Source of the DNA: Hoplostethus atlanticus
Lineage: Eukaryota; Chordata; Actinopteri; Trachichthyiformes; Trachichthyidae
Reading direction: 5' to 3'
Length of the DNA: 64,000 nt
Assembly (NCBI GenBank): GCA_034670405.1
Contig: JAXDDX010000122.1
Span: 62,001-126,000 of the forward strand
Part shown: in pieces, positions 8,603 through 17,429 of the stretch
Layout of the letters: each line of letters begins with the position of its first letter
How positions within the stretch are numbered: the first letter of the stretch is position 1
Program-made: the position numbers and the translations under genes
Notes under the pieces: generated by a model
What the model was told of the DNA's origin: nothing
Seen by the model: only the letters and a program-made list of their open reading frames with translations
The model's database searches: none

Positions 8603-10462
8603 ATGGCAAAACGTAAAATATCTGATGAACACAGAGTTTTTCAAAAATCATGGGAGGAAGAATTCGTTTTTGTTGAGGTAAACAACAAGCCAGTGTGCCT
8701 TCTTTGCCAGAAAACAATAACTGTACCAAAACGGGCAAACGTTCAACGTCACCATGATGTCTATCACGGCGACTTCAGAATTAGGTATCCATCTGGGAGT
8801 AATTTGAGAAGAGACAAAGTTCGCACTCTCATTGAAAGCTTTCGTGGCCAGCAAACTGTGTTGCGATTTAGCTGTAAGGAAAGTGACAGGGTCACTGAGG
8901 CATCATCCAAAATAGCATGGAATGTAGCAAGGAGTCGGAGGCCTTTCACGGAAGGGGAGCTGATTAAGAAATGTTTTCTGGACTGCAGTGAGTCACTTTT
9001 CACTGATTTTAAAAACAAGGACGATATCCTCCGGCGGATATCCAAATTGCAGCTTTCAGATTCGACCCTCTCCCGGCGTGTGGAAAACATTTCTGATGAT
9101 TTGTTTGTGAAATTGATCGAAGAGCTCAAGAAGACGGAGAATTTTAGCCTCGCCATAGACGAGTCAACCGACGTGTCGGACACGGCGCAGCTTATGGTCT
9201 GGGTGCGTCTTTTTAATGGCAATGCTTTTGTGGAGGAAATGCTCGCTCTTCTGCCTCTGAAAGGTCAGACAAGAGGAGAGGATATTTGTTTGTCACTCAT
9301 GGATTTTTTCCGAGGACCGGGAAGAGAGATTGATTTGGGAAAATTGGTGTCAATTACCACCGATGGCGCGCCATCAATGGTTGGGAAGGAGAGAGGGCTC
9401 ATTGCGTTACTGAGAAAAGACGGCGCAGTTCCCGACTTCTTTGCCTATCACTGTATTCTTCATCAGGAACAGCTATGTTGCAAGCTTAAGGATGGTGAAC
9501 TGAAAACAACGATGGGTAAAGTGGTTAAAGTTGTAAACTACATCAGAAGCCACGCGCTGAAACACAGACAATTCCGCACATTAGTTGAGGAATATGAGAC
9601 ACAGTATCAAGACCTGACACTACACGCCGAAGTCCGATGGTTGAGTAGAGGCATTGTACTGGAGAGGTTTATGGACTTGTTGCCTGTGATTCGAGACTTC
9701 ATTACACAGAGAAAGCAGGCGGATCTGGATTACGTCAATGATGAAAAATTTGCACTAGATGTGGCTTTTCTGGCGGACATAACCAAGCACTTAAACTCCC
9801 TCAATTTGAAGCTTCAAGGAAATGACAAAGTGCTGCCTACCTTGTTGAGCGATGTTTCGGCCTTCGCAGAGAAGCTCTCCCTTTACCAAGACCAGCTTGG
9901 TGACAGCGATTTTACGCACTTTCCAAACTTACACTCACAAGTCAATCAGCTGCGCAGAGTCTCCTTTCAACCAGCTAATTGCGTTGCATATCTTGACGAG
10001 CTTGCCAGAGAGTTTGCTAGTCGTTTTACTGACCTGAAGGTGGTAATGCCAGTGATTCGCATGGTGGAGAATCCGTACAACGTTGATGTAAAGGATGTTT
10101 CACAGCACTCTGAGAGGTTTGGTGTTTCAAAGGAAAGATTTGAAGAGGAGCTGATCGAATTAAAGAACAATTGTGTTTTGAATCAGAAACATAAGGATGA
10201 ATCCATGGTGGATTTCTGGATGCATTATGTACCCGACGAATCCTACGGCACCGTCACTCTTTGTGCAAAGAAGGTCTTGACCTGTTCCGGATCAACCTAT
10301 GTGTGCGAAAGTGCTTTTTCATCAATGACAATCATCAAGTCAAAGCAGCGCAACTCTCTCAGTGACAAGCACCTCAGCGATTGTCTGCGCGCAGCAACGT
10401 CCGCATACCAGCCAGACTTGAGACGATTAGTGGAGAAAATGCAGACTCAAGCGTTGCATTAA
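8603..10462 (+). CDS. hAT transposase, 619 aa (GTF2IRD2/ZBED5-like group)
   Basis: Encodes a full-length hAT transposase that would cut and paste its own element by DDE chemistry in the nucleus. An N-terminal BED-type zinc finger spans about residues 17-56, with Cys32, Cys35, His50 and His55. The RNase H-like core has candidate catalytic Asp186 in FSLAIDESTD and Asp254 in ITTDGAPSM, then AYHCILHQEQLCCK and HAEVRWLSRG, both characteristic of the group related to the vertebrate GTF2IRD2, ZBED5 and FAM200 proteins. The C-terminal hAT dimerisation block contains CESAFSSMTIIKSKQRNSLS. There are no stops or frameshifts, and length fits the family. Flanking inverted repeats and target duplications argue that this is a transposon gene rather than a domesticated host gene. 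Its promoter is not evident; it could be silent. Confidence 0.93.
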   Translation: MAKRKISDEHRVFQKSWEEEFVFVEVNNKPVCLLCQKTITVPKRANVQRHHDVYHGDFRIRYPSGSNLRRDKVRTLIESFRGQQTVLRFSCKESDRVTEASSKIAWNVARSRRPFTEGELIKKCFLDCSESLFTDFKNKDDILRRISKLQLSDSTLSRRVENISDDLFVKLIEELKKTENFSLAIDESTDVSDTAQLMVWVRLFNGNAFVEEMLALLPLKGQTRGEDICLSLMDFFRGPGREIDLGKLVSITTDGAPSMVGKERGLIALLRKDGAVPDFFAYHCILHQEQLCCKLKDGELKTTMGKVVKVVNYIRSHALKHRQFRTLVEEYETQYQDLTLHAEVRWLSRGIVLERFMDLLPVIRDFITQRKQADLDYVNDEKFALDVAFLADITKHLNSLNLKLQGNDKVLPTLLSDVSAFAEKLSLYQDQLGDSDFTHFPNLHSQVNQLRRVSFQPANCVAYLDELAREFASRFTDLKVVMPVIRMVENPYNVDVKDVSQHSERFGVSKERFEEELIELKNNCVLNQKHKDESMVDFWMHYVPDESYGTVTLCAKKVLTCSGSTYVCESAFSSMTIIKSKQRNSLSDKHLSDCLRAATSAYQPDLRRLVEKMQTQALH

Positions 10463-11005
10463 GTAAGTATAGCCGATTTATTAAAATATTTGTTTTTGAT
10501 CGAGAATATAATATGATACTAACACTGAGAATGAATGTCACTTGGAAGATTTTCATGATTCTTGTTTGTGTTTGTCTTTACTGTATTACAGGCCTGGATG
10601 AATAGCAGCTTGTCAGTCAAGCCATGCAGTTGAAGTCAGCTGATGTCCTTTTTCAGTTTATCCATGAAAAACACTTCAAAAACCTTATTTTTCTTTTTTA
10701 AATGAGATTTGTATTTTATGTCTGTATTTGTTCCAAGAGAAGAAACTTATCTGATACTCAGACCTGATTTCAATTTAGTAGGCCTATATTTATTTTATTA
10801 ACCTAACACTTGGTGAACAAAGTGAATAAATACATTTAATGAATAAAGCCTACTTATTTTGTCATTTAATCATTCGATATCCATGTGGCTTGAAATAACA
10901 CTACAAAATAGTTTCTTATATGACCAAAAAATTAGGGTTGCGGCCCTTTGACACAGCTGTATCTTGCCTTGTGGCCCTTGAGCTATGTAAAGTTGAGTAG
11001 CCCTG

Positions 11006-11013
11006 GTCTACAA
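11006..11013. repeat. hAT target-site duplication, right
   Basis: GTCTACAA, the exact copy of 8357-8364. Confidence 0.9.
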
Positions 11014-12060
11014 CATCACTCTACTGCTGGAAATGTCACCAATCTGGCAACCACGAGGCTCAACAAGCTGTCAGTCTTATGCTATGAACCGATGAGTGTC
11101 CTTGTTAAGAAAAGATAATGTTACTTCTGTTAGCAAAAGAACATGTCAAAAAGAAGCTATGTGTCTGGGACAGAACAACGAAAAGAGAAAAAGAGGGAGC
11201 AGGAAATGAAATTAAAAGCAAGAGGTTTGCTTGTTTTATGTAACAAAAATCATGTTAGTTTTTTATTCCATCCATTTAGCCAACAAAGTATCCAAGGTGT
11301 TGGTACAATGTGCTAGCAGTGTGAATTAGTGTGACTTAGCAGTGTTTTGTGATTAACTTTACCACCTTCTCAGGATCCCTCCTGAAATTCTTTGATCCAC
11401 CACACCAACATAAGGACGGTGATGATGATGATGATGATGAAGCTATTGTTGGTAAGTAGGATAGTAAATCAGATGGGCTATTGAATACTATAAAGTACTG
11501 TACACTATGAAGGCCTACATGACATTCTTTTACATGCAATCTACTGGAAGAGCTTCCATAATTTGCTATTCAATAGACTGTAAGCATCATTTACAAAATT
11601 CCAATCTAAAATGGTGATGTTTCCTTTATTCCATCCTCTGTTTCCATAGACACTGCAGCAGCTGAGGACATAATGTCATCATCTGCACTGATGGAAGATA
11701 CTGCTGCTGGAGACACTGCTGCTGGTAGGTGTTAGGTGTTACATCAAAGAGGATTCTTTATTGTTGAGAAAATATATCTAAAAGGAAATATTTCTCTGTG
11801 AGCTCCATCCAAATCTTTGGGTTGCTCTTATAATAGCTTGTACAATTCTGGTGACAGTGGCATCAGACGAGAAGCTTTTCTAACCTCAAGCTAATAAAAA
11901 CTCTAAGGTCCACCATGTCACAGGACCACCTGAGTGGACTGGTCATAATCAATATTGATCACCAGGTTGGCAGCCACATCTCATATGATGAGGTCATTAA
12001 TGAGTTTGCTTCCATGAAGGCAAGGAAACCAAAATTATTATTATTCTGTTATTATTCTCA
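11014..12060 (+). mobile_element. hAT-type element fragment (TTF zinc-finger group), copy B
   Basis: Duplicate of 4600-5270 with more of the element kept. The start MSKRSYVSGTEQRK is again seen at 11145, followed by FFDPPHQHKDG and DTAAAEDIMSSSALMEDTAAGD. From about 11840 a hAT C-terminal block follows: VTVASDEKLF, then SNLKLIKTLRSTMSQDHLSG, a degenerate relative of the family's dimerisation region (usually ...ERSFSKLKLIK...), and EVINEFASMKARKP. The catalytic middle is missing, so this is an internally deleted remnant. Frames are interrupted. Confidence 0.7.
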
Positions 12061-12290
12061 CTATGTTCCTTCATTGTTCTTGTTATTTCACTCAAAGTGT
12101 CAGTTTGTGTTAATTCTTTGGACCCAAAAGCAGGACTCGGACAAAGGCCGGCAGCTTGCTAGGAGAGTTGAGCCGTTAACGTAGCAACTTGATTAGTTAA
12201 CTGAGTGATTTGAGTTACCATTGCTTGGTTGTTGTCAGAGAGGGTCCGAAGGATCCTTTCATGTTGTCCCAGTAATTAAAAAATAAAATA

Positions 12291-12527
12291 AAACTAGTCA
12301 GAACGTTCATGGCAACAGCTACTTAGCCTGGTACCATCAGAGAGATGGAGAAGCTCCTAAACTCCTGATTTATTATGCTACAACCCGTCAGTCTGGAGTT
12401 CCAGATCGGTTTATAGGCAGTGGATCAGGGTCTGACTTCACTCTGACCATCAGTGGAGTCCAGGCTGAAGATACAGGAGTTTACTACTGTCAGAGTTTGC
12501 ACTATATAAATAGTCAGTATGTGTTCA
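12291..12527 (+). pseudogene. IgL V segment 2, 5'-truncated
   Basis: A V exon that starts abruptly within FR1 at [17 protein letters not shown] and runs in open frame through [16 protein letters not shown] to DTGVYYCQS and the RSS. It is closely related to V segment 1. The leader exon, the intron, and FR1 with its first Cys are gone, replaced by unrelated AT-rich DNA and a repeat-like stretch (12095-12290). It cannot make a working V domain. Since its RSS is intact, it could still be cut by RAG or serve as a sequence donor. Confidence 0.92.
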
Positions 12528-12555
12528 CACAGTGATGAAGCGTGGTACAAAAACC
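12528..12555 (+). promoter_or_regulatory. 12-RSS of truncated V segment 2
   Basis: Heptamer CACAGTG (12528-12534), 12-base spacer (12535-12546) and nonamer ACAAAAACC (12547-12555). All consensus despite the broken V. Confidence 0.93.
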
Positions 12556-13306
12556 TCCCTCAGTCAGACTGAACTGAAAGCTGCAGCTGGAACCTACTGC
12601 AGGGGCTGATACAGTTCACTGAGGATACACACACACACACACACACACACATACACACAGGCAACATAGTTTGTGAGACGTTGTGTTGTTCATAATGTCC
12701 CTACCAGTTTACCTTATGTAGTTAAAACATAATAATAATAATTAAAAATTCCACATTTTAAGTCACTAGTCTACAACACATCAGAGAGAGAGAGAGAGAG
12801 AGAGAGAGACCCACAAACAACCACCCCAACATCAAAGCCTCATCAACAACATCAGAGTCCCAATGTCTCTCAGCTTGTAGTCCAGGCACAACGGCAAAGT
12901 GGCCACATAAAACAATGTACAACAGTCCATAATGTCCAAATGTAGAGTAGAGAGCACTGTACCAAAAGTCTATAATGTTCATTTGTATGAAAATAGAACT
13001 TTTAAAAACAGAGTTTGACAAAATACCAATGAATCAAAACCATTAAGATGAAGGATGAAGACGTCAGGATTGAATTAAAAACAGGATTATAGAAGAATCA
13101 TCCAGGAAAAAACAAGAGGAATAGATGAAAACAAATGACAGTAAAAGCCTGTCTGGAATAAATAGTTGTTCTATCCTGATGGGAGTGTGGGAGTGGTCTC
13201 TTCTAGGATGACAACGCCCTGAAACTTTATTAACACCTTATATTAACATCATGTACATGAGTATCATTTAAATAAATGATATGTTCAGGACAGCTACACT
13301 TCACTG

Positions 13307-13357
<51 letters not shown>

Positions 13358-13370
13358 TGTGTATGTGTAA
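12556..13370. other. Spacer between V2 and V3 with microsatellites
   Basis: The first 150 bp match the DNA after V segment 1. It contains CA (12627-12660), GA (about 12781-12808) and a long TG repeat (about 13311-13356). No gene is supported; frames at 12758 and 13301 are driven by the simple repeats. Confidence 0.7.
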
Positions 13371-13379
13371 ATTGAGTGT

Positions 13380-13387
13380 GTTTGCAT
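13380..13387 (+). promoter_or_regulatory. Octamer-like element of V segment 3 promoter
   Basis: GTTTGCAT differs from the Ig octamer ATTTGCAT at the first base only and lies about 95 bp before the leader ATG. Confidence 0.6.
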
Positions 13388-13482
13388 ATCTGTCCTGCCT
13401 CTCTGCTCCCCACCCGTTAAGAGGCCAGTGTTGATCAGTGGCTGTCCAGACCTTTCAGACCCATTGACACACCAGCAGCACA

Positions 13483-14048
13483 ATGATGATGTCACAGATT
13501 CTACTGCTGGGCACCCTGGGGCTCCTTGTTCAGGGTGAGACTCTCTTCTGAAAACTTTGCTTCAGGATGCAACCAGGTTTACCACAATGATGTTCTGCTA
13601 TGATGGAGAAACGCTCAAACAAGCAGCATTTACCTTCTTCCATCTATTCTCCATGTTAAAGAAATGATCCTCTTCTATTCTGATATTGATCACCTTTCTC
13701 CAAGCTGGATTTGTCTCAATAACCCTTCTCCTCTTTTTGATCTTCCAGATTCATTAGGAGACATCATTCTGACTCAGTCTCCTGAATCTCAGTCTGTTGG
13801 TCCAGGACAGACTGTCTCTATCGGCTGTAAAACCAGTACAAGTTTTGGTAGCTACATCCACTGGTACCTTCAGAAACCTGGAGAAGCGCCTAAACTCCTG
13901 ATTTATGATGTTACAAACCGTCAGTCTGGAGTTCCAGATCGTTTTAGTGGGAGACAATCTGGAACTGACTACACTCTGACCATCAGTGGAATCCAGGCTG
14001 AAGATACAGGAGTTTACTACTGTCAGCAGCGTAACAGCTTCCCGTTCA
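13483..14048 (+). CDS. IgL V segment 3, complete (leader exon + V exon)
   Basis: Second complete kappa-like V gene. The leader exon (13483-13534) reads [17 protein letters not shown] and ends at a GTGAGA donor; the intron is 214 bp. The V exon (from 13749, after CTTCCAG) begins with a split Asp codon and [17 protein letters not shown]. It carries the FR1 Cys in [20 protein letters not shown]2 [16 protein letters not shown]3 [18 protein letters not shown], and the second Cys in [14 protein letters not shown]. The start used is the first of three Met codons. The frame is open to the RSS. It belongs to a different V family from segment 1 (shorter CDR1, no extra Cys) but has the same plus orientation, opposite to J and C. 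Confidence 0.95.
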
Positions 14049-14076
14049 CACAGTGATACAACGTCGTACAAAAACC
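14049..14076 (+). promoter_or_regulatory. 12-RSS of V segment 3
   Basis: Heptamer CACAGTG (14049-14055), 12-base spacer (14056-14067) and nonamer ACAAAAACC (14068-14076). Confidence 0.95.
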
Positions 14077-14429
14077 TCCCTCAGCTGGAGAGGAACTGAT
14101 CTGACTCAACAGCTGCAGAGAAACTAAAACATTAGAGGTCTGACCAAGAAGACAGTTCAGAATATGGTACAATAATAACATTTTCTTTAGGAAAATATTG
14201 GATGAAAGTCAATGAAGTATATATTTTTTAAATTATTACTAAATTGTTATAAACAGCATCACTGTCTGTTACAGTGAGTCTAAGAGTCAGAGTGAAACAC
14301 TTTCTAAGTCATCAAACAAGATGATATTATATAGATCATAAAACGTCAACACAAATTTAGTCATTATTATTTTTAATTTTTAATTGTTTTATTTTTCCCA
14401 TCAAATTAACTCAACAAACTCAAATGCAT

Positions 14430-14720
14430 TGCAGAACTAAATGAAAGTATTGGATGTATATCTTAATTCTCTGAGATCTATTGACACAATTGACCATGAT
14501 ATATTGTTAGATCGCCTGGAAAATGAGGTGGGGCTCGCTGACACAGCTTTGAATTTGTTTTGAAGCTTACTTTCTGACATAACTTTCTCTGTTGTGTTAG
14601 CTAACTCTCTTCTACATCTCATCTGAAACATGGTGTTCCACACGCGTCAATCCTAGGCCCTCTATTATTCTTCTCTCGTGTTTCCGATTAGGGACATAAT
14701 TGTTGCACAGCCAGGACATG
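14430..14720 (+). mobile_element. LINE reverse-transcriptase fragment
   Basis: A plus-strand fragment reading TIDHDILLDRLENEVGLADT, a typical block following palm motif A of fish non-LTR retrotransposons, then in another frame GVPHASILGPLLFF, the motif B region (active copies read GVPQGSILGPLLF). Frames are interrupted. A related, smaller piece lies at 605-690 in the duplicated spacer. Confidence 0.75.
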
Positions 14721-15200
14721 GAAGACAGAACCAACACACAAAGACAAAATAATATTCAACATTCAACATTAGTCTCCTCACACAACCTACATGATCAAAT
14801 AGAGAATATTAATTATATTAGGGATAAATGTGTCTCTACATGCAATGATATTCTGTCTCTGTAATAATCTCCCTGATAGCTAGCTAGCCAGCTAGCCAGG
14901 TAGCTACCACTGGAGGGGGAAAGGGGACAGCACTGGAGGAGGACAGGGGACCCCAGCATTCTCTCCATGGCTTGTATCCTGGGCTAAATTGCCATCAGTG
15001 GCTTTGTGCCCACAGACTTGGGAGACACCGATGCACCTGCCCAAATGGAATTTGGTATGTCACACAGATATTAGGCTATGAAATATGACTTGGAGTAAAA
15101 AATACTCTTTTCCGCTCTGTCACAATGTAGCCTTCTTTGATAACTCCGCAGTGAGAAAGTTTGAGGAAACTGGTCTTCAGGGTTTCACTTCCCTCTTTGA
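14720..15200. other. Spacer at the right edge of the IgL cluster
   Basis: No supported gene. It contains the short direct repeat GCTAGCTAGCCAGCTAGCCA at about 14878-14897. No further V, J or C segment is recognised to the right of here in the window. Confidence 0.5.
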
Positions 15201-15203
15201 GCT

Positions 15204-15315
15204 GAGGAACCATGGCAACGTACAGCTTGACTACTGAACCATGGCAACAGACAGCTTGACTACTGAACCATGGCAACATACAGCTTGACTACTGAACCAT
15301 GGCAACAGACGGTTT
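15204..15315. repeat. 29-bp minisatellite, about four copies
   Basis: Four copies of a unit containing AACCATGGCAAC and CAGCTTGACTACTG. The CATGG of successive copies starts at 15211, 15240, 15269 and 15298, exactly 29 bp apart. Copies differ at a few bases. Confidence 0.92.
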
Positions 15316-15479
15316 CAGCACTGAACAAAAGCAGATGTCAGATTTCATTACAAAAAAATCAAAATTGACATTTTTGACAAAGCACAAAATGAATCATACT
15401 AATACAGTATGTGGTTGAAATCCAATACTCTCAATACTCCAATATTCTTTGATGATTATTGAGTCATTGATCATTCATT

Positions 15480-15774
15480 ATTCTTTATTCATTCCCTTTC
15501 ACACTTCTTTATTGCTCTGCACTTAGACACTTTAGCCACTTCATTCCCCTTTCACATTCATTCACCCATTACCATTCCTTAGCTCTGTATACATGTACCA
15601 TCCATTCATTCGCTCTGCATATTTATTTAAGTTTAAGTCGTTTTTTTAGTCTTTCGTTTTTTAGGCATTTGTTTTTTTTTATTTTGTACCTTGCATACCT
15701 TGTATTTTGTGCATTATTTGATACTGTTATGCTGTTGCAACCCAAGAATTTCCCCCCCCCGTGGATCAATAAAG

Positions 15775-15812
<38 letters not shown>

Positions 15813-15830
15813 ATATATCTATCAATCTAT
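15480..15830 (+). mobile_element. LINE 3' end (same CR1/L2-like family as 3231-4510) with TCTA tail
   Basis: Plus-strand copy of the 3' UTR only: ATTCATTCACCCATTACCAT, a T-rich stretch, then GTGGATCAATAAAGTATC running into a TCTA microsatellite (about 15776-15815). It corresponds to the minus-strand LINE end at 3231-3560. Severely 5'-truncated. Confidence 0.8.
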
Positions 15831-15837
15831 TATGTGA

Positions 15838-16447
15838 TATACACTGGTGGTCATGAAGATCATTGAGGGAACAATGATTTCTAAATGATATCAGGAAATT
15901 TTCCAGGAGCATATCAGGGTAACAGTCCGTTATCTGAAGCTTAACAGAGGTTGGGTCATGCAGCATGACAATGACCCCAAACACAAAAGCAAATCTACAA
16001 CAGAATGGCTTAAAAAGAAAAATACACATTACAGAATGAGGTCAGAGTCCTGACCTTAACCCTACTGAAATGTTGTGGCATGACCTGAAACAAGCCGTTC
16101 ATGCAAAACATCCCAAAAATATCAATGAACTGAAACAGTTCTGTAAAGAGGAATGGTCCAAAAAACCTCCTAACCATTGTGCAGGTCTGATCAGCAACTA
16201 CAGGAAACGTTTGGTTGAGGTTATTGCTGCTAAAGGAGGTTCCACCAGTTAACAGTTAACTGTTAACATTTGAACTTTTTCAGTAAAAACATGTAAAAGT
16301 ACAAATCTTTGTGTGTTATTTGTTAAATCACATTGTGTTTATCTATTGTTGTAACTTAGATGAAGATCAAACCATATTTTAATAGCCTTTTATACAGGAA
16401 TGCAAGTAATTCAGAAGGGTTCGCAAACTTTGTCTCACAACTTGCAT
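15838..16447 (+). mobile_element. Tc1/mariner fragment, 3' half
   Basis: Remains of a DD34E transposase: VMQHDNDPKHKSKSTTEWLK holds the second catalytic Asp, followed out of frame by a LNPTEMLWHDLKQAVHAKHP-like stretch with the catalytic Glu region lost or altered. The C-terminal part reads KNINELKQFCKEEWSKKPP and LISNYRKRLVEVIAAKGGST. The 3' terminal region (AGGGTTCGCAAACTTTGTC) follows to about 16447. The N-terminal half and 5' repeat are absent. Confidence 0.85.
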
Positions 16448-16990
16448 GTGTGTGAGATACAATTACTTTCAATTTCTCGTTATAATGAGAAATCATCTAG
16501 ATATAATGACTAGAAATATCTTGTTATATAATGAGAGAACAACTTGTTATAACAAGAAAGTATTTTATTATAATGAGAAAAAACATCTTGATGTTTTAAT
16601 TAGATGTGGCGCTTTTGAATGAACTGGTCAAAAATTATTTTCTTTTAGGTCTCAGACATTACTTATGTACTTATGTACTAATGTAGACAGTATTGTAATT
16701 AGTATGCTTACACCTCCCTGTGGCTGTATAGGAGAAAACACCAATCGGACATCATAGAGGTTCTGGCGACATCAAAACATTATCTTGTTACAAGAAGATA
16801 TATTCTCATAATCACAAGATCCCTTTTCTCATGGGGTTTTCTCAATGGGGTTCACACAGGGTTATTTGCATTTTTGTGAGAGAAAAAAATCAGTTTGGTT
16901 AAATAAGGTTAATCCATTATATATGAAATAATGACCACCCCCTGTAGGGTTCACAAACTTTCAAGCATCAAGGTACAGCAGAACTCAGCC
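16448..16990. repeat. AT-rich element with CTCGTTATAATGAGA motifs, ended by a second Tc1 terminus
   Basis: Between about 16475 and 16860 short self-complementary motifs recur (CTCGTTATAATGAG, CTTGTTATAACAAG, TTATTATAATGAGA, CTTGTTACAAGAAG). This suggests a non-autonomous DNA transposon, but class and ends are unclear. At 16944-16985 a second copy of a Tc1-like end (GTAGGGTTCACAAACTTTC) appears in the same orientation as that at 16415-16447. Confidence 0.5.
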
Positions 16991-17018
16991 GTGTACAGTA
17001 GAGCCAGAAATGGACTGT

Positions 17019-17032
17019 CCACCAGAGGGCAG
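17019..17032 (+). promoter_or_regulatory. CTCF-like site upstream of SDHAF3
   Basis: CCACCAGAGGGCAG is a strong match to the vertebrate CTCF core. It lies about 220 bp before the SDHAF3 start codon, between the IgL cluster and that housekeeping gene, where an insulator would be useful. Binding is inferred from sequence only. Confidence 0.5.
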
Positions 17033-17252
17033 TATAAAAAAAATACACCACCTAAAACTATAGAGCGACAGGCCAAAGAATCATTTCCTCGATAAACAAG
17101 GACATGGTGTTAAGTAACTGTCATTGGGAATTTTGGTTCCCTGCGCTAATGCCTTATGATCTTACAGAGTAAGAAGAAGAAGTATTTGTATCTATCTATA
17201 GTAATATCTATTTGTCGCTGAAAACTGGAAAGATAACGCTGTCTCCGTCTTC

Positions 17253-17429
17253 ATGGCGACTTCTGTCCATGTCTCCAAAGTCCGTTCGTTGTACAAGAGG
17301 ATTCTTCTCTTGCATCGATTCCTACCGATAGATTTGAGAGCCCTCGGTGACCAGTATGTGAAAGATGAGTTCAGAAGACATAAAGGTGCATCTCTCGAGG
17401 AGGCGAAGGGCTTCATGAGCGAATGGGAG
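17253..17429 (+). CDS. sdhaf3: SDHAF3 (ACN9), coding exon 1
   Basis: First 59 codons of succinate dehydrogenase assembly factor 3, a small LYR-family protein of the mitochondrial matrix. It helps mature the iron-sulfur subunit SDHB of complex II and protects it from oxidants. The exon reads [16 protein letters not shown], with the LYR-type motif as L13-Y14-K15, then [19 protein letters not shown] and KDEFRRHK, all highly conserved in the family. It ends GAATGGGAG before a GTAAAC donor, in phase 0. The start is the first ATG in frame and matches the position of the vertebrate start. The two exons total 125 codons, the same as I recall for the human protein. No TATA box is obvious. Confidence 0.96.

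Larger units (their letters stand above)
8365..11005 (+). mobile_element. hAT transposon, apparently complete
   Basis: A 2,641-bp element bounded by exact 8-bp target duplications. The terminal inverted repeats are CCGCGCTACTCAAC on the left and, read inward, CAGGGCTACTCAAC on the right (12 of 14 bases match). It holds one uninterrupted transposase frame (8603-10462). It sits inside the duplicated IgL unit, splitting sequence that is continuous at 4590-4620 in the first unit, so it arrived after the duplication. The open frame and perfect target duplication point to recent insertion. The mismatched left terminus may reduce mobility. Confidence 0.93.

Noticed and set aside
8603-10462. Domesticated ZBED/GTF2IRD2-like host gene
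   Set aside because: The frame lies between terminal inverted repeats and exact 8-bp target duplications, with an empty site in the paralogous unit, so it is a transposon copy.
16500-16870. CRISPR-like spaced repeats
   Set aside because: The repeated motifs are short, variable and irregularly spaced, and the genome is vertebrate.
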